Shown here: positions 36,158 to 50,418 of the stretch, one piece after another
Numbering within the stretch: position 1 is the first letter of the stretch
Layout of the letters: the number at the start of each line of letters is the position of its first letter
Assembly (NCBI RefSeq): GCF_030272615.1
Contig: NC_081412.1
Location: 541,402,335 to 541,466,334, forward strand
Origin: Cryptomeria japonica
Taxonomy: Eukaryota; Streptophyta; Pinopsida; Cupressales; Cupressaceae
Direction of reading: 5' to 3'
Length of the DNA: 64,000 nucleotides
Made by a program: the position numbers and the translations under genes
Notes under the pieces: generated by a model
Told to the model about the DNA's origin: nothing
What the model saw: the letters and a program-made list of their open reading frames with translations, nothing else
Database searches by the model: none

Positions 36158-37690
36158 TATTATAAACTATGTAAATCTATTAATTTAATATAATGCTATT
36201 AAACTATATAAATCAATTAATTAATTAATAATTTAATCAATCTTGATAATCATAACACTTAAATAAATCCAACATAGGACAACTCAAGAGATCACTTGAT
36301 GCTAAATAACAACTCACACTGAGACACTAAACTAACAGGGGTAATCAACTTAAACCTAGAGTGTAGAATGGGTTGTCATGTCATCTCCGATCAACTTTAC
36401 ATTGGGATGAAGACACACTCAGACCTGTGAAGTCAAGTGAAGTCGATGTCTCATCCCTACCAGCCTATCATCACCAACAAAAGTACAATAACATATAAAA
36501 TAACATATATCATGAAATAGAAAGACAAGTGAAGGGAAATCGCAATGTCACATCGTGCTCATGAATGAGTGGTATGACATCATCCCTATCACAACCAAAG
36601 TAGATGATACTCACAATCAATAAGCACTATCATAATCATCATCATATCATGAAATAGGATTAGTACATCATATGATACAATCAAATTTCCATGTGCAAAC
36701 ATGAATCACACATATAACACGAATACATATAAATCATCAAACATGAGTCCATCATCATAATAATCTAGAAAGGTCATCATCCACATGTAATCATAATGTC
36801 AAGTGCAAGCACAATATGTCCACCATAAATAATGAAGCATCTAAATCATGAGTAAATATATAAACATCTATCAAAAATATCACAAGATAGTCTAAGCTAT
36901 ACCAATATAGTCTATCGATGTACAAAAAGGAAAGATGAATCAAGGAGGGGAACTACACTCCATTATTTGAAAACATGATAATCCAAAAACGTATCATGGC
37001 ACTCATACAGATATTTGAATATACACAAGATATCAAAATTTATTATCGACAACTAAATACAACTCACATGGATGGAGATAAAATGATCTTGTAGATAACT
37101 TTGACTTGTGACATGGTTGATTTGCACTCTTGTTTTGTCGAGGAGAGAATATACTTCTAACATTCAATCTTAAACATAAAGTTCTCTACTTCATCTAGGG
37201 AGCCTGGGGATCTCATCTCCTGATCAACCTTCTCAAATGTATCGAGTATCTCACGGGGAGAGATAAGCCTCGATCAACAATGTCTCTACATTGGTTGTAC
37301 TACTTTGTTCAAGATATTTTTGGTTCATAAGAAATGACAGTTGCAAGTAAAAAAAATTAATTTGCACTTTTGTTACTTTGCCCTTATCCTTGTTCAAGCC
37401 ATATGCATTGGTTAATTGTACAAGCTGAGACTCAATAGAGTATATCTGATCTTTCACACTCTTTGTTCAAACTGGTCACCTGTAAAAAAAATGATATAGT
37501 GAAATGGCTTCATCGACACATCCCTTAAAATATGTCAAGTTGTCCAACAACTTGTTGTGTGCAATTGTACATCTATCAAAGACATCAACTAATGTCTTTT
37601 CATTCACCTTTTTCTCAGTATCTTTCAAGGCATATTAGAAAAATGGTAGACATATGTTTGTAAGGACTTTCAAGGCACTGGCAAAGAAAA
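36158..37690. other. Intergenic DNA with a possible minus-strand ORF remnant
   Basis: The first kilobase is CA-rich and shows nothing definite. On the minus strand, 37100-37700 reads in pieces as protein-like sequence (KDQIYSIESQLVQLTNAYG at 37251-37457; EILDTFEKVDQEMRSPGSL in another frame nearby), with charged, helical character. I cannot name a family; retrotransposon gag is possible. Confidence 0.3.
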
Positions 37691-39090
<1,400 letters not shown>

Positions 39091-39276
39091 ATGGAAAAGA
39101 ACAAGAGAGGAACAAATGAAGAAAGAGAGGTGGCAAAGGAAAGACAAAGGAAGCGTATGAGGAGATTAAGTGAAGGTACATCATCTAATGCCCCTAATGA
39201 AAGTGACAAACATTCAAAAATTGAATTGATATGATGAATGCACCAAATCAAAATGATCAACATGTTGAACACTAGA

Positions 39277-41628
39277 TGTCACTGACAGGGGGGTGAATCA
39301 ATGATTTCCAAACTTTTCCCTTTGTTATCCTATTTATGTATACCGATTAATAAATCTAACATAAAGCATACATATCAGTTAGATGGATAACTAACACAAA
39401 TGCAACCATACATAAAAGGGACATCACATAACATCAAATGTACGAGGAAAATCCAAGATGGGAAAAACCTTGGTGAGAAATGTTGCTAGAGACTACTGCT
39501 CCAATCTAGCCTCACAATGAAACATTCAGTTACAACATTTAGGGAACCAACCCAAGGAGTACCACTCCTATTTTAGGGCACCAACCCAAGGAGCTCCAAC
39601 TCAGTGATCTACAATAAACATATATCAAATACAAAAGTAATATCTTTGTTACGAAAGAACTTTGTAACTCTCATGTATGTCTCTTCTCTGGGTCTTTGCT
39701 CACCTTCTCACTGCAACTCACCATCTGTTGCAACCTTGCGAGTTAAGTCTCTTCTTTTTCATGTCAATTCTGCACTCTGTCAGTTCTGGACTTTGTCGGT
39801 TCTCTTTTTGCTTTGTCATAATCTTGCTAAGAACCACTAGTTTTGATAACTTAGTTAGATGTCAACCATCTGATTCTCATTGGTTCTCAGCTTTCCTTCT
39901 CTGCAATCTTCTATATCTCTTCTTTGTCGGTTCAATCACCACTGGTGTACTCCTCTTTCAGACTCAATGGCAGACTACCCGTTGCCTCACTCTTGTCGAT
40001 TGAACTCTTCAGCCTGATTCTCTCTCTCACACAGTCTCTCCTCTGATTCTCAGTGAGCACTTGATCGATTTATCCTCTCCTGCAGAAGCCTCAACAACAT
40101 CTTTGGCTAGCACTCTTATAGTGATATTTTCCCACCTAAATGTGAGTTTGAACATTTTCACGTTAGGGTTTATGTCATGCACTGAATCTGCATCTGATCT
40201 GATCTCTGATCATCATGACATATCATATCCAATCTGATATCATCTCCTTGATCGATGTTCAGTACTCAATCAATGAACATCGCCCATTTGTTTACCTTGT
40301 GAACCATGTCTTCTCTCTTTTCCCATAGGTAGCATGATTTTTGGCCTTTTGTATGATTGATCACATGTGTGATGTGATTTCCTTCATCCTCTTTCATTTG
40401 AAAGATCAATATATTTTGTATCTATGTTGTTTCATTGATCTCAAGATGCAATCTTCTGTCATGCTTCCTCGAGCTTCATAATTGCCATAAATGTTGGACC
40501 AGTCACTAATGACCTAACAGACAAATCACATTGACTTGTGCATGCATGCCACTTCACCTCCATGTGGCCCCTTTATTAGCATCCACCTTTCCTAAGTCTT
40601 CTATGCCAGTCCAAACAAGATCACTAACCAACCACTCAATTGGGTTCATCTACCAGTTCAGAAACCCTATTGGTTATACCCTAACCGGTCTGCCTACAAC
40701 CTTGCACTCTACTTCTGTTTCAGGAGAGCACCTAAACTGGTCAACACACATGCCAACCTACCTCATGCACATCTTCATCTGATGGGAGCCTTCTATATCG
40801 GCACTTTGTCAGCATTACCGGTGGACATACTTACCATTAGACACCTTGATGACATCATGTCATCAATCCTCAACACACTCCATCTATCTGCAACTACGTA
40901 ACCTTTCCTTCTTCATTCAATAGATCAATTCACCTATCAATTGGTTTGTCATAGTGACAAACATATCCTTCAATATTTGTACCAATAGCTCATTATTGTC
41001 TACCTGGCTTATCGAGTGCATATCTCTAATCTCATGCACCTAAGGTAACTTAGAGTTTCACCAATTTATCTAGTGTGAGCCTTCAAACACATGCCTTTAA
41101 CTCTTTTATCTTATCTCCAAGAACTATGATGCATTCCATGCATAATAAGAGATAAGATCCACTTACCGGTGGGAGTGGATCCTTGTCATTTGCATCTTGC
41201 ATTGCATCAATATGGTTTCCCTATTTGAGAAACATATCTTCAAATAGGCACATGTCAGTTGGGAACATTCGCTGTGAGTCATCTCTTCACATGGTGACTA
41301 CATCTTAAACTGGTGGGACTCTTGATGTTTCACATCCACACAACATACCAGTGGTTTTCCCATACTTCACCTCCAGTGTTGATGTTATTTTGGTAAAATT
41401 CTCCCTATTCATTACAATCAATAGTGCAACATACTTGTCCTCTTAAAGATGTCATCAATTACCATTTTTTATATCATGTCGGTCTCCTATCCACATCTTC
41501 AATACAAGTCAAACACTAACTTGTGTATTGGTGAAGTGACATCAAAGACATCACATCCTATATGCACCAATGATAGTACTACACAGACATCTCCCATACT
41601 AGTTGACATCAATGACAACACAATGCCA
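39277..41628 (-). mobile_element. Copia-type LTR (about 2.35 kb) inserted in the transposase-like gene
   Basis: Read on the plus strand it opens TGTCACTGACAGGGGGGTGAATCA, like the other inverted LTRs here. It contains the GGGAAAAACCTTGGTGAGA cassette near 39460 and ends AATGCCAACA just before the inverted polypurine tract ATCTCCCTCTTTGG (41629-41642). The left border may start a few bases earlier. No target duplication recognised. Small frames within it are not genes. Confidence 0.7.
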
Positions 41629-41642
41629 ACAATCTCCCTCTT

Positions 41643-41736
41643 TGGCATTATGTACCAATGACTATACTGCACATACATCTCCCATACCGGTTGCCATCCT
41701 ATAACTGTTGACATCAATGATAGCACAATTCCAACA
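41643..41736 (-). mobile_element. Truncated partner LTR end
   Basis: It repeats 41553-41628: TACCAATGACTATACTGCACATACATCTCCCATAC against CACCAATGATAGTACTACACAGACATCTCCCATAC, as described by pattern. It lies directly across the polypurine tract, so it is the first ~90 bp of the 5' LTR of the same element after deletion of the interior. Confidence 0.65.
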
Positions 41737-43719
41737 CAATATACATCAATTTAAATGCATATGATGAATGCACCTAATGAATGCAATGAACATACACCAT
41801 TTGAAAATGATTTGGTGAATGCACATGTTAATGGAATTGAAGAAGGTATACCATTTGAGTTTGATGTGATCAATGCACACAATGCACCTAATGAAAATGA
41901 AGAGCATGCACCAATCTTAACACTTCTTAGAATAATTTGTGGAAAATCAAAGTTCCTAATAGACACTGATGAAAATATTGTGAAGCCAATGCATGATAAA
42001 ATTTCTGAAATAACTTGTAGAAAAATGGTTATAAGAATTTGGAATAACTATTTTGGAAACTTAAATCAAAGTGGAAGATGCCAATTAGTTGTTGAAATTA
42101 TTAAAACTCTTAAATTTAGAGAGAGAATGAAAATTTTGGTGTTAAGAACATCCAAAAATAATAGTGCAAGGACCATTGTGAGAAATTGTTTTGATGCATA
42201 CCAAGTCATTTATTTGAAATCACACACTAAAGATGCTAATGTTACTTGTTGTGTCCTCACATCAACCATAATGGGAAAGGAAATGAAAAAATCTCATTTA
42301 ATAAGAAAAACAAGCAAGTCATTAAGTATACGTAGAATCACATTACACCATGCCTTAGATAGGTGAGAGAAAATTGAGGATCCTAACAATAATTCTCTTT
42401 GGTCATTCTCAGGTAGACTCCCACACAAGGACAAGGTTGTTGTTGATGCACTAAGAACATTAATTAGAAATTTTGGGATGACAACACAAGGGTTTCACCC
42501 AACCAAATAGATGTTGTTATAAAGTGAATTGGAATTAGAAATCGTGAGCCACATCCATAACACTATTTAGATATGACTCAAACACAATTTTATGAAAGCT
42601 TTCTTCAAAGATTTCCTCAGATTAAAATTAGTCAAAGATTTTTTGAGATGACAAAACCATTTTATGTTAATATTAATCATGCATGTACTACATGTTGTTG
42701 TAGGGTCCATGTTGAATTTTCCATGCATTATGATATTTATCTCTATATATGTTGTACTTTGCACACTAATGATGTTTTGCAGAAATGTGGTTTACAAGCA
42801 CCTCCTAAGCCACCGAGAGAATTTATATCAAGTGTATTATGCAGGCGAGATGACAGGTGCATTTACTATAAGATGATTTGTTTAAGAGGTTTTTGTCCTA
42901 CATGTGGTGGTTTGCAACAATTGCATTGATGCCTACATATGGATAGCACACATGAAATTGGTAAGGAACTAGTTTCTATTAGAAAATACAAGTCATTCAC
43001 ATATGGTGTTAAAGATGGAAAATAATAAAAGAGGTGTGATTTAGTGAAAAGGGACATATGCATAGCTGATTTTATGAAGATGTTTCAAGAGATACTAGTG
43101 TATGAGTACATAGGTCGCACACATAAATCTAGGTGGTTAAATGAGCAATTCAAGTTGTGTAAGGATACTTTCCCCCTCGGTACTATTGTCTTTATTATTG
43201 ATTTTACTGAGAATTATACACTAAAGCCACAAAATGAATTACAATCTATGTATTACCACTCTACACCAATTACAATTTTGGTACACATAGAATTCATACA
43301 TGCACATGATAGTACCGAGGAGGAAAAAAAGGTTATAAGAGAATATCACTTCTATATCAGTGATGATCATACTCATTCCTTAGAGTTTGTGCAAGGATGA
43401 TTTACAGTCTTCTATGATAGTTTAAGGGAAAGAGATGTAAGATACAACCAAAACTTAATATGGTCGAACAATTGCACCACACAAATCAAGAATGCAAGGA
43501 TGTTCTGCTAGTTGACTAGGATGCATGTGACAAGTTGTGTGCAACATTTTTGGAATTTCACTAAGGTGGGGAATGGAAAGGGAGAGCATGATGGTGCAGG
43601 AGCATGTGTGAAAAGAACTCTTACCAAAGAGAAATTGAAGTATGAAGGTGGTACAATGTTAATAGATGCAGAAATAATTGTGCAATGGTGTCACTATACG
43701 ATGGGACTAGGTAATGCAA

Positions 43720-43800
43720 GTAAGTCTATGGTTTCTAGATATTTTTGGTTAATACATTAATCTAACATTGAAAACTATCTATATTTTTGTAAACTTACAG
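43720..43800 (+). other. Probable spliceosomal intron in the transposase-like gene
   Basis: 81 nt with GTAAGT donor and a T-rich tract ending TTACAG. Protein similarity stops before it and resumes after it. Confidence 0.55.
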
Positions 43801-44645
43801 GATCAAGTGACATACATTTAATTAGAAGTTCAAATGCACCATCGCTAGTTATTTATACTAGAAAGATTGCATGTTTCTTCTCTTCATTTATGCATTTTGT
43901 GTGGGATGAATGTGAATCAAAAGACTGGATTGACCAATGGTCTTGTAGACCTTTACAAACCATAGATGTATATCAACTTCCTAGAATATTACAAATGAAC
44001 CATATTGAAGCATCAATGGATTTTTACCATGTATTAGACATAAATGAACCAGGTAAAGGGTTGTAATTAGTTACTTGGGTAAAATCAATTTTAAGCTCAA
44101 TTTATTAGTATTAACTTATGTTGATTTTGGTATTAAATTATATCCTTCTATTAAATGCAAGTCATGTATATAGAGCTATTGTAGATGAGAACAATGAAGA
44201 AGGAGTAGATTACATTTTGTGTCATTGTATTGAGGCCAAAAAGAAATTGACTTCAACAATGGTTGATGGAGAGGGTGTTGAGTACCCAATAGGATCCGTT
44301 GTTGTGACAGGGACATGGCTTAGAAGGTACCATTGTTGTGTCGAGTTGTATTGAGACCTCTTCAACTCATTTATTTATTAGTCATTATATTTATTTTGGC
44401 ATTAACTTATCCTTCTATAAAATGCAAGTACCCTATCAAAAATTCTAATGCCTAGTTGTTTGAGGACTTTTAGACACATATACATATTCTTCATTACTCA
44501 AACCTTCTTGTTGCAACAAATATTCATTTGATTAAATATCATGGTAGACCTCTTAACAAGGATTTATGGAAAGTTCATGAATCTAACCATGTGGCAATAC
44601 TTGAGAAACTGAGGATTAGAGCTGATCCAGAAGGTTCACTTGATT

Positions 44646-46925
44646 GATTTTGGGTCATCTAGAAGAATAATTCTATAATATGGTAGATAACTTTGACAAT
44701 TATGTATATATCTTTTGTGATACATTGTAACTTCACTCTTTTGGATGTGTTGTACATGCATATGAGCTGTGAGTTGTAATGTGCATATGGAGATGCCAAA
44801 TTTTGTATATAAAACTATCAATGAGTTGTAATGTGCATATCTAGATGCTAAATTTTGTATAAAAAACAAACAATGATTTGTAATGTGCATATCTAGATGC
44901 TAAATTTTATATAAAAAAACAACAACGAGTTGTAATTTGCATATTTAGAAGCAAAATTTTGTATATATAAATAGTAATGAGCTTTGATCATTTATATTAG
45001 ATGCCAAATTTTATATATAGAAGTTCCCATGGGGCTGATTTACAGATTTTGAGAGCCCAAATTTGTACCATTTGATTATAAATACATTTATAATAAATTT
45101 GTACTATTTGATTATAAATACATTTGTAATATTTGTGATGTTTAGTCTTAGGTTGCTCTTAATGTCAAAATTGCTCAAAATTGTCAAAAATTGCAAAAAG
45201 TTGTCAAAGTGTGCTTAAGGTGTCTAAGTGGTCTTTTTTGATGTCAAATATGATGTAATCATTTTTTACACCTATGTGGACCAATTTTGTTGGATTAAAG
45301 GTCATAAGATTGTCTAAAGTGAAAATTGTCATTGTTGCACAAAAGTTGTCAAAAGTTGTCAAATCTTTTGCATCCAACATACATATGGTTTGAAATATAG
45401 TTGGTGGAAGTTGTAACTTCCTTGAAGATACATAAATAGACCTTGGAATATCGAAAAAGGGTTGTTGTTGAAGTATTTTTTATGTATTGAAGCATATTCA
45501 ATAATAAACTTATCATTTGTTGCACTTTTGTTTTGATTCTCACGTGAAACAGCCTGATCACAGTCTTAAATCTTATTGATTCCTCTTTCATTTGGCTGGA
45601 AAATCAATTGGGAATGATTCACTAATGATTTATCTTCCATTTTCAAATTGTTTCACTTTATTTGGTCGTATATTGAGGAAATTCTAATATTTTTTGTCAA
45701 AACTATTATAACCCTATCCTAGGGTAAACAATGAATAAGAAAATGTAATAACTTTTATATTTATGGTCTAATAAGCCCACCAATGGGCACAGACATGTAT
45801 CATAATGTTTTATATCATTCCAATAATTTTTCAAGTGTGTTTCATCTAGGTTTCACATTTTTTGAAGACAATTAATGAATGTTATTGTGTCACAATCAAG
45901 GAAGGATAGTGAAAGGACATCCTTGCAAGGGTTTGTTGCAAATAAACATGATAAAGGGGTGTTGGTGTGTCATTGGGGTTTGAAAGTGTTGTGTGTAGAG
46001 ACATCTTAGAGGCCTCAAGGGTTTATAGTCCAAAGAAAATCAATGAACAAAAGACAAACATCATTGTTGTGAGACCTTGAAGGGTATGTGAAGAGTCTTA
46101 TGTGAACCAAACCTTGGGTTGAAGGTTTTTTTGTGAGAATATGAGTCATTGTTAAGGAAAGGTGTTGATGAATTAGGAGAGTGAAAAAAAATATTTGAGG
46201 AAGCACACCTACTAGGTAGGTGCACTGGGGTAGATTATCCCTTATTGGTGGACTATGTGTGTGTGGATTCTCTACATCAGCTTCATTACCTTCATATAGC
46301 CAAATTGGGATTTTTTATAAATTTTGGTTAGTTTTAATTTAATAAGGTCTTATAAGGTCATATTAGACCATTTTTTATCCTCGGTTAAAGTTGTAAGAGT
46401 TTAGGCTAAGAGTTACGCGATGTCAAAGTTTAACTGTTTTTCCATTTTGAGCACTTAAGGGAAAGCGTCGCTATGAGGTGGCTCAAAACAATCGGACATC
46501 TTGTAGAGTGAAACAAGGGAACACCTAGTGTAAACCCGACCACCTAGATGCACTCACGTAGATGTTTTGTTCCCACAATGAGCAGAACAAAAGATGCACT
46601 ATGTTGCCACCTTTTATTGACGATTTTTGATGATTTTTTATGCGATAGAAAATATATCACCACAAGAAAATGGAATCAAGTTGTCCAAAAACAATAGAGG
46701 ATTTTTAGGTAGATACTACATGACCCTATAGGTTTTAATGGCTCATCCATAAGTGCAAAATTCTCCAAGTTACACTACGTTAAAGTTTGACCATTTTTTC
46801 CACTTTGAGTGCTCAAGGAAAAGCCTCGTTATGAGGTGGCTTGGAACAATTGGATATCTTGGGGAGAGACAAGGGAACACCTAGCATAAACCTAGCCACT
46901 CAAACATACTTGAATTGGTGTTTCA
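44646..46925. other. Non-coding DNA with tandem and direct repeats
   Basis: No gene. It begins with a ~57-bp tandem repeat (see 44769-45021). A second pair of direct repeats of ~135 bp is at 46417-46558 and 46773-46905, sharing AAAGTTT-AC-TTTTTCCA-TTTGAG and CGTTATGAGGTGGCT-type text. Short minus-strand frames (44636-44890, 45349-45591, 46015-46206) have no recognisable domain. Confidence 0.5.
44769..45021. repeat. Tandem repeat, ~57-60 bp unit, about 4-5 copies
   Basis: The unit GAGTTGTAATGTGCATAT, then CTAGATGC-AAATTTTGTATA-AAA, recurs with increasing divergence to the right. Confidence 0.85.
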
Positions 46926-48130
46926 TGTTAGGATAACCAGTGGACAACTGAGAGGCGGGGTGAGTCAGTTGTCAACAAATTATGAGAATTAAAGCACTTA
47001 AAACCTTTTACCAGAAAATAAGAAAACAAATACCGGAATAACTGATAAAACATTAAAGCATAATTGAAAACTAAAGAATTAATACCATGCAACCATAACA
47101 CATAACACCATGATTTGTACATAGAAAACTGAGTAAAGGGAAAAACCATGGTGGGAAATCCTACCCACAGTCAGATGATACTTCTGCAGAAAGTATATGA
47201 TTACAATATGTGCATACATATGTAGGAAGGCAGACTACCTAGAGTGTACTTCTCATCACAATGGAGTCTCATTGACTATAAAATGGCTCAACCACCTCAA
47301 AATATTTAGACAACAATCTGGAAAGAAGAACTACCTATGATATCATCAAACATGCCAAATTATACTTTTGGTTAAGCTCAATACCAAAGATTTAAAACCT
47401 CTTACATAAACCCAACTTGATCACCTATGATCAACCAAATCCTCTACACAAATGATTATTACATTTTTTACTCCTTGCCTATGATCTACAATGAGATTTT
47501 ATAAATATTTATACAAGCCCTGTACCTAAATAATTAGGTCAGCCACCCAAATGATAATTCAATAGATCCATTACATAATCCTAACATAAAATCATAGAAC
47601 ATGTCGGCCTAAGGCCAAACAAACATCATCCAATCAATGAAACATCCCGAAAGCGCATCAAAAGGATCGATTAACACGTTTCATGAAACCAGTCCATAAC
47701 TTAGATAGCACCAGACTTAAATTAGATCCACACATGAAAAATAAATGACACTAATCTGTTGATGCATGAACACAATCACCATCAACATCCTGAATCCCTT
47801 CTAGAAGCTACACCAACACCACTTAGCATTACACCGAAGATCTTCAATAAAGATTTGATGGTGAAACCCTTATCGAACCTATAATGAAGTCTTACTAGAA
47901 CATAAGATAGCATCTGATCACCAAGTCAATACCAACTGACTGAAACATACTTCAAAAGCATATGAACAATTCATACAAACTTATTCCATCATTCAGATCA
48001 TATCGGTGACAATCAACTGATAATCTTCCCAATCCAATCCTTCTACCAGAAGCCGGTAAACAATCATAATAGCTAGTGTTCACATCAATGATAAAACATC
48101 AATGCAACACAATCAATTCCTTCATATTGG
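46926..48130 (-). mobile_element. 3' LTR of the outer copia element
   Basis: On the plus strand it starts TGTTAGGATAACC, as does the right copy at 59362. It ends before the inverted polypurine tract ATCTCCCCCGTTAGC (about 48131). The two copies align along their length, for example the CCCGAAAGCGCATCAAAA phrase at 47647 and 60078. Confidence 0.85.
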
Positions 48131-48530
48131 CAAAATCTCCCCCGTTAGCATTCATGGAAACACTGGATGTAAAAAATATCCAAGTGCCAAGAAATGCCAA
48201 ACAAGTCTCCCCCTATGGAATACATCCAAAAATCTCACATAAAATGATATAGAAATGAAGCTCTGAACCAAATCTGAATCAAAAGATCAAATACCGCCAA
48301 ACTTCCTCTGAGGAGTGCAACCAATTTGAAAAATAAATAGCAATGGTTTTTCACATATATTCCTCCCCATTTAATAGAAATGCCAAAGATATGACATAGA
48401 TACCAAATAGAATATGAAAACTCTAAATCTCAAGGTTGACTACTACCCTTGAGTAGTAACATTATTTCATCAATCCGGAGTAAAAGATGGCTTTGATAAT
48501 GCATATCAAACTGATGCATATCTGCATCAT

Positions 48531-50413
48531 TTAAGTCTCTAACGGAGGGGTAGAAACCCCCAATCTATCTCTCAAATGCTCGAATGATTCCCGAGATAAA
48601 GGTTTAGTGAAGATGTCTGCTATCTATTCTTTAGTGTTCACATAAACCAATCTGACTTCTTTTGCTTCCACCTTTTCTTTCAAAAAGTTATACTTGATTG
48701 ATATGTGCTTAGTCTTGGAGTGAAATTTTGGATTCTTTGATATGCCAATAGTTACAGAGTTATCACAATGAATAACAACCGGATCATTACAACTCACTTG
48801 AATATCAGTCAACATCTACTTCATCCATAGAACTTGGGTACAATTAGTTGTAGCTGCAACATATTCAGCTTCAGAAGTAGATAAATAAATGCATGACTAC
48901 TTCTTGTTGATCCATGAAACCAACTTCTTTCCAAGAAAGAATGCTCCACTAGATGTTCTCTTCTAGTCATCAACATCACCTACCGAATCTATATCTATAT
49001 ATGTACATAAAGTAAAGTCATCATCTTTAAGGTACCATAAACCATCCATTTGATAGACCTTGTAGTTCTTATAGGTTGCATAAGCAAGAAATAGTCTAAG
49101 CTTCAATTCTGGCTATCAGTGCAAAATTTTCACCATAATCAATTCCTTCCTTCTGAGAATATCCTTTGCAAACCAATCTAGCGTTATTTCGTACAATTTG
49201 TCTATCCTCATTCAGTTTGTTTTTAAAAACCAATTTAGTTCCAGTGACATTCTTATTTTCAAGTCGGGGAACCAAAGTCCAAGTATTGTTCTTTTCTATC
49301 TGATCTAATTCATCTTCCATAGCTTTCATCCAACATTCATCTTTACAAGCTTCAATTACTGATGTCGGTTCAATCTGAGAAATGAAACATACCTCTTGAT
49401 TTTCAAATCTTCTTCTTGTCATAACTCCCTTATTTTTGTCTCTAATGATCTAATTTTCAAAATGATTTATCCTTACATACCGTGGTGTTTTCTAATTTTT
49501 CAGGTTCTCTATGCTCCTCTTCAATTACTGTTGAGTTTTCTGATGATGTCAAGGTAACTGGTTCAGCATTTTGTTCCGGTATAGGTATTATCGGATCAGT
49601 TATGATCATTTCCACTGTCGGTTCTCTGTCATAAGATTTATCTTGGTCTTCATGTTGCTCATCCACTTTTACATTAGTGTTCTCCACAATTCTCTGCAAT
49701 CTTTTGTTATAACATCTATATGCTTTTCTCTTAGTTAAATAACTAAGAAATATTCCTTCATCACATCTTAGAGTCAAACTTTCATATGGAAACGTCTCTT
49801 TTGATATAACACTTACTTCCAAATATTTTGAAATACTTAAGATTGGGGGAATGACCAAACCATAGTTCATAAGATGTCTTATCAGTATCTCCTTTGATGA
49901 ACTCTATTGAATGAATAAACCGCTTTACTTACTACTTCTCTCCAGTAGATATGAGGCAAATTAGCTTCCATCATCATGGTTCTAGCTGCATCCAAAATGG
50001 TTATGTTCTTTCTTTCCATAATGTCATTCTGTTGAGGTGCCCGGGTGTAGATAATTGTCTCCTAATACCATTTTTCTCATAATATTTGTTGAATTAACTA
50101 GATGTCAATTCACCACCTTGATCTAATCTTGGACACTCAATTTTCATCCATGTCTCTTTATCAACCATAGCTTTAAAGATCTTGAATTTCTCAAAGGCTT
50201 CATATTTCTCGCTTACAAAAGTGACCCACATCATTCTAGAATAGTCATCAATGATTAACATGAAATATCTATCTCCTTGAAAGCTTCTTGTATTAGCAGG
50301 ACCACATAGGTCAGTATGAATCAAATCAAGAATACCATTAGATTTATTAGGTATTCTCTTAAAAGAAGTTATGATTTTCTTACCCATTTGGCATTCCGTA
50401 CATACCGGATTAT
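48531..50413 (-). pseudogene. Outer copia pol, 3' half: integrase, RT remnant and RNase H
   Basis: On the minus strand this part carries the integrase core (50387-50094; HTDLCGP and LDQGGEL motifs), the integrase C-terminal and linker region (49870-49457), and the start of the RT domain (49422-49096; NNTWTLVP, ARLVCKGY). Reading then passes from KVYQMD straight to GLWYLKDDDF near 49045, so the RT catalytic core including the Tyr/Phe-Val-Asp-Asp box is absent. RNase H follows (AFFLGKK, SEAEYVAA, HCDNSVTIGISKNP) and the frame ends at 48531 after ADIFTKPL. Stops at several points add to the damage. Comparison with the inner copia element suggests about 0.7 kb was lost. Clearly Ty1/copia by domain order. 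Confidence 0.85.
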
Positions 50414-50418
50414 GAGGC

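Larger units (their letters stand above)
39091..44645 (+). pseudogene. Intron-containing DDE-transposase-like gene, broken by an LTR
   Basis: The gene starts at ATG 39091 with a basic segment (KERQRKRMRR), is interrupted by a copia LTR (39277-41736), and resumes at 41755. Further on are a Cys-rich part (42660-42925), DFTENY at about 43200, ISDDHTHS at about 43360, IWSNNCTTQIKNA at about 43460 and GKGEHDGAGACVKR at about 43580. The C-terminal part (44160-44645) holds EEGVDYILCHCIEAKKKLT and YPIGSVVVTGTWLRR. I recall uncharacterised plant and animal proteins with DFAENY, WSDGC and HGKGE-DG motifs in this order; the acidic residues suggest a DDE/DDD nuclease. Stops (42364, 42927, 43023, 43398, 43509) make it dead. 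Likely introns: 43720-43800 (GTAAGT...TTACAG), one starting GTAAAG at 44054, and one ending near 44431. Superfamily not determined. Confidence 0.6.
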
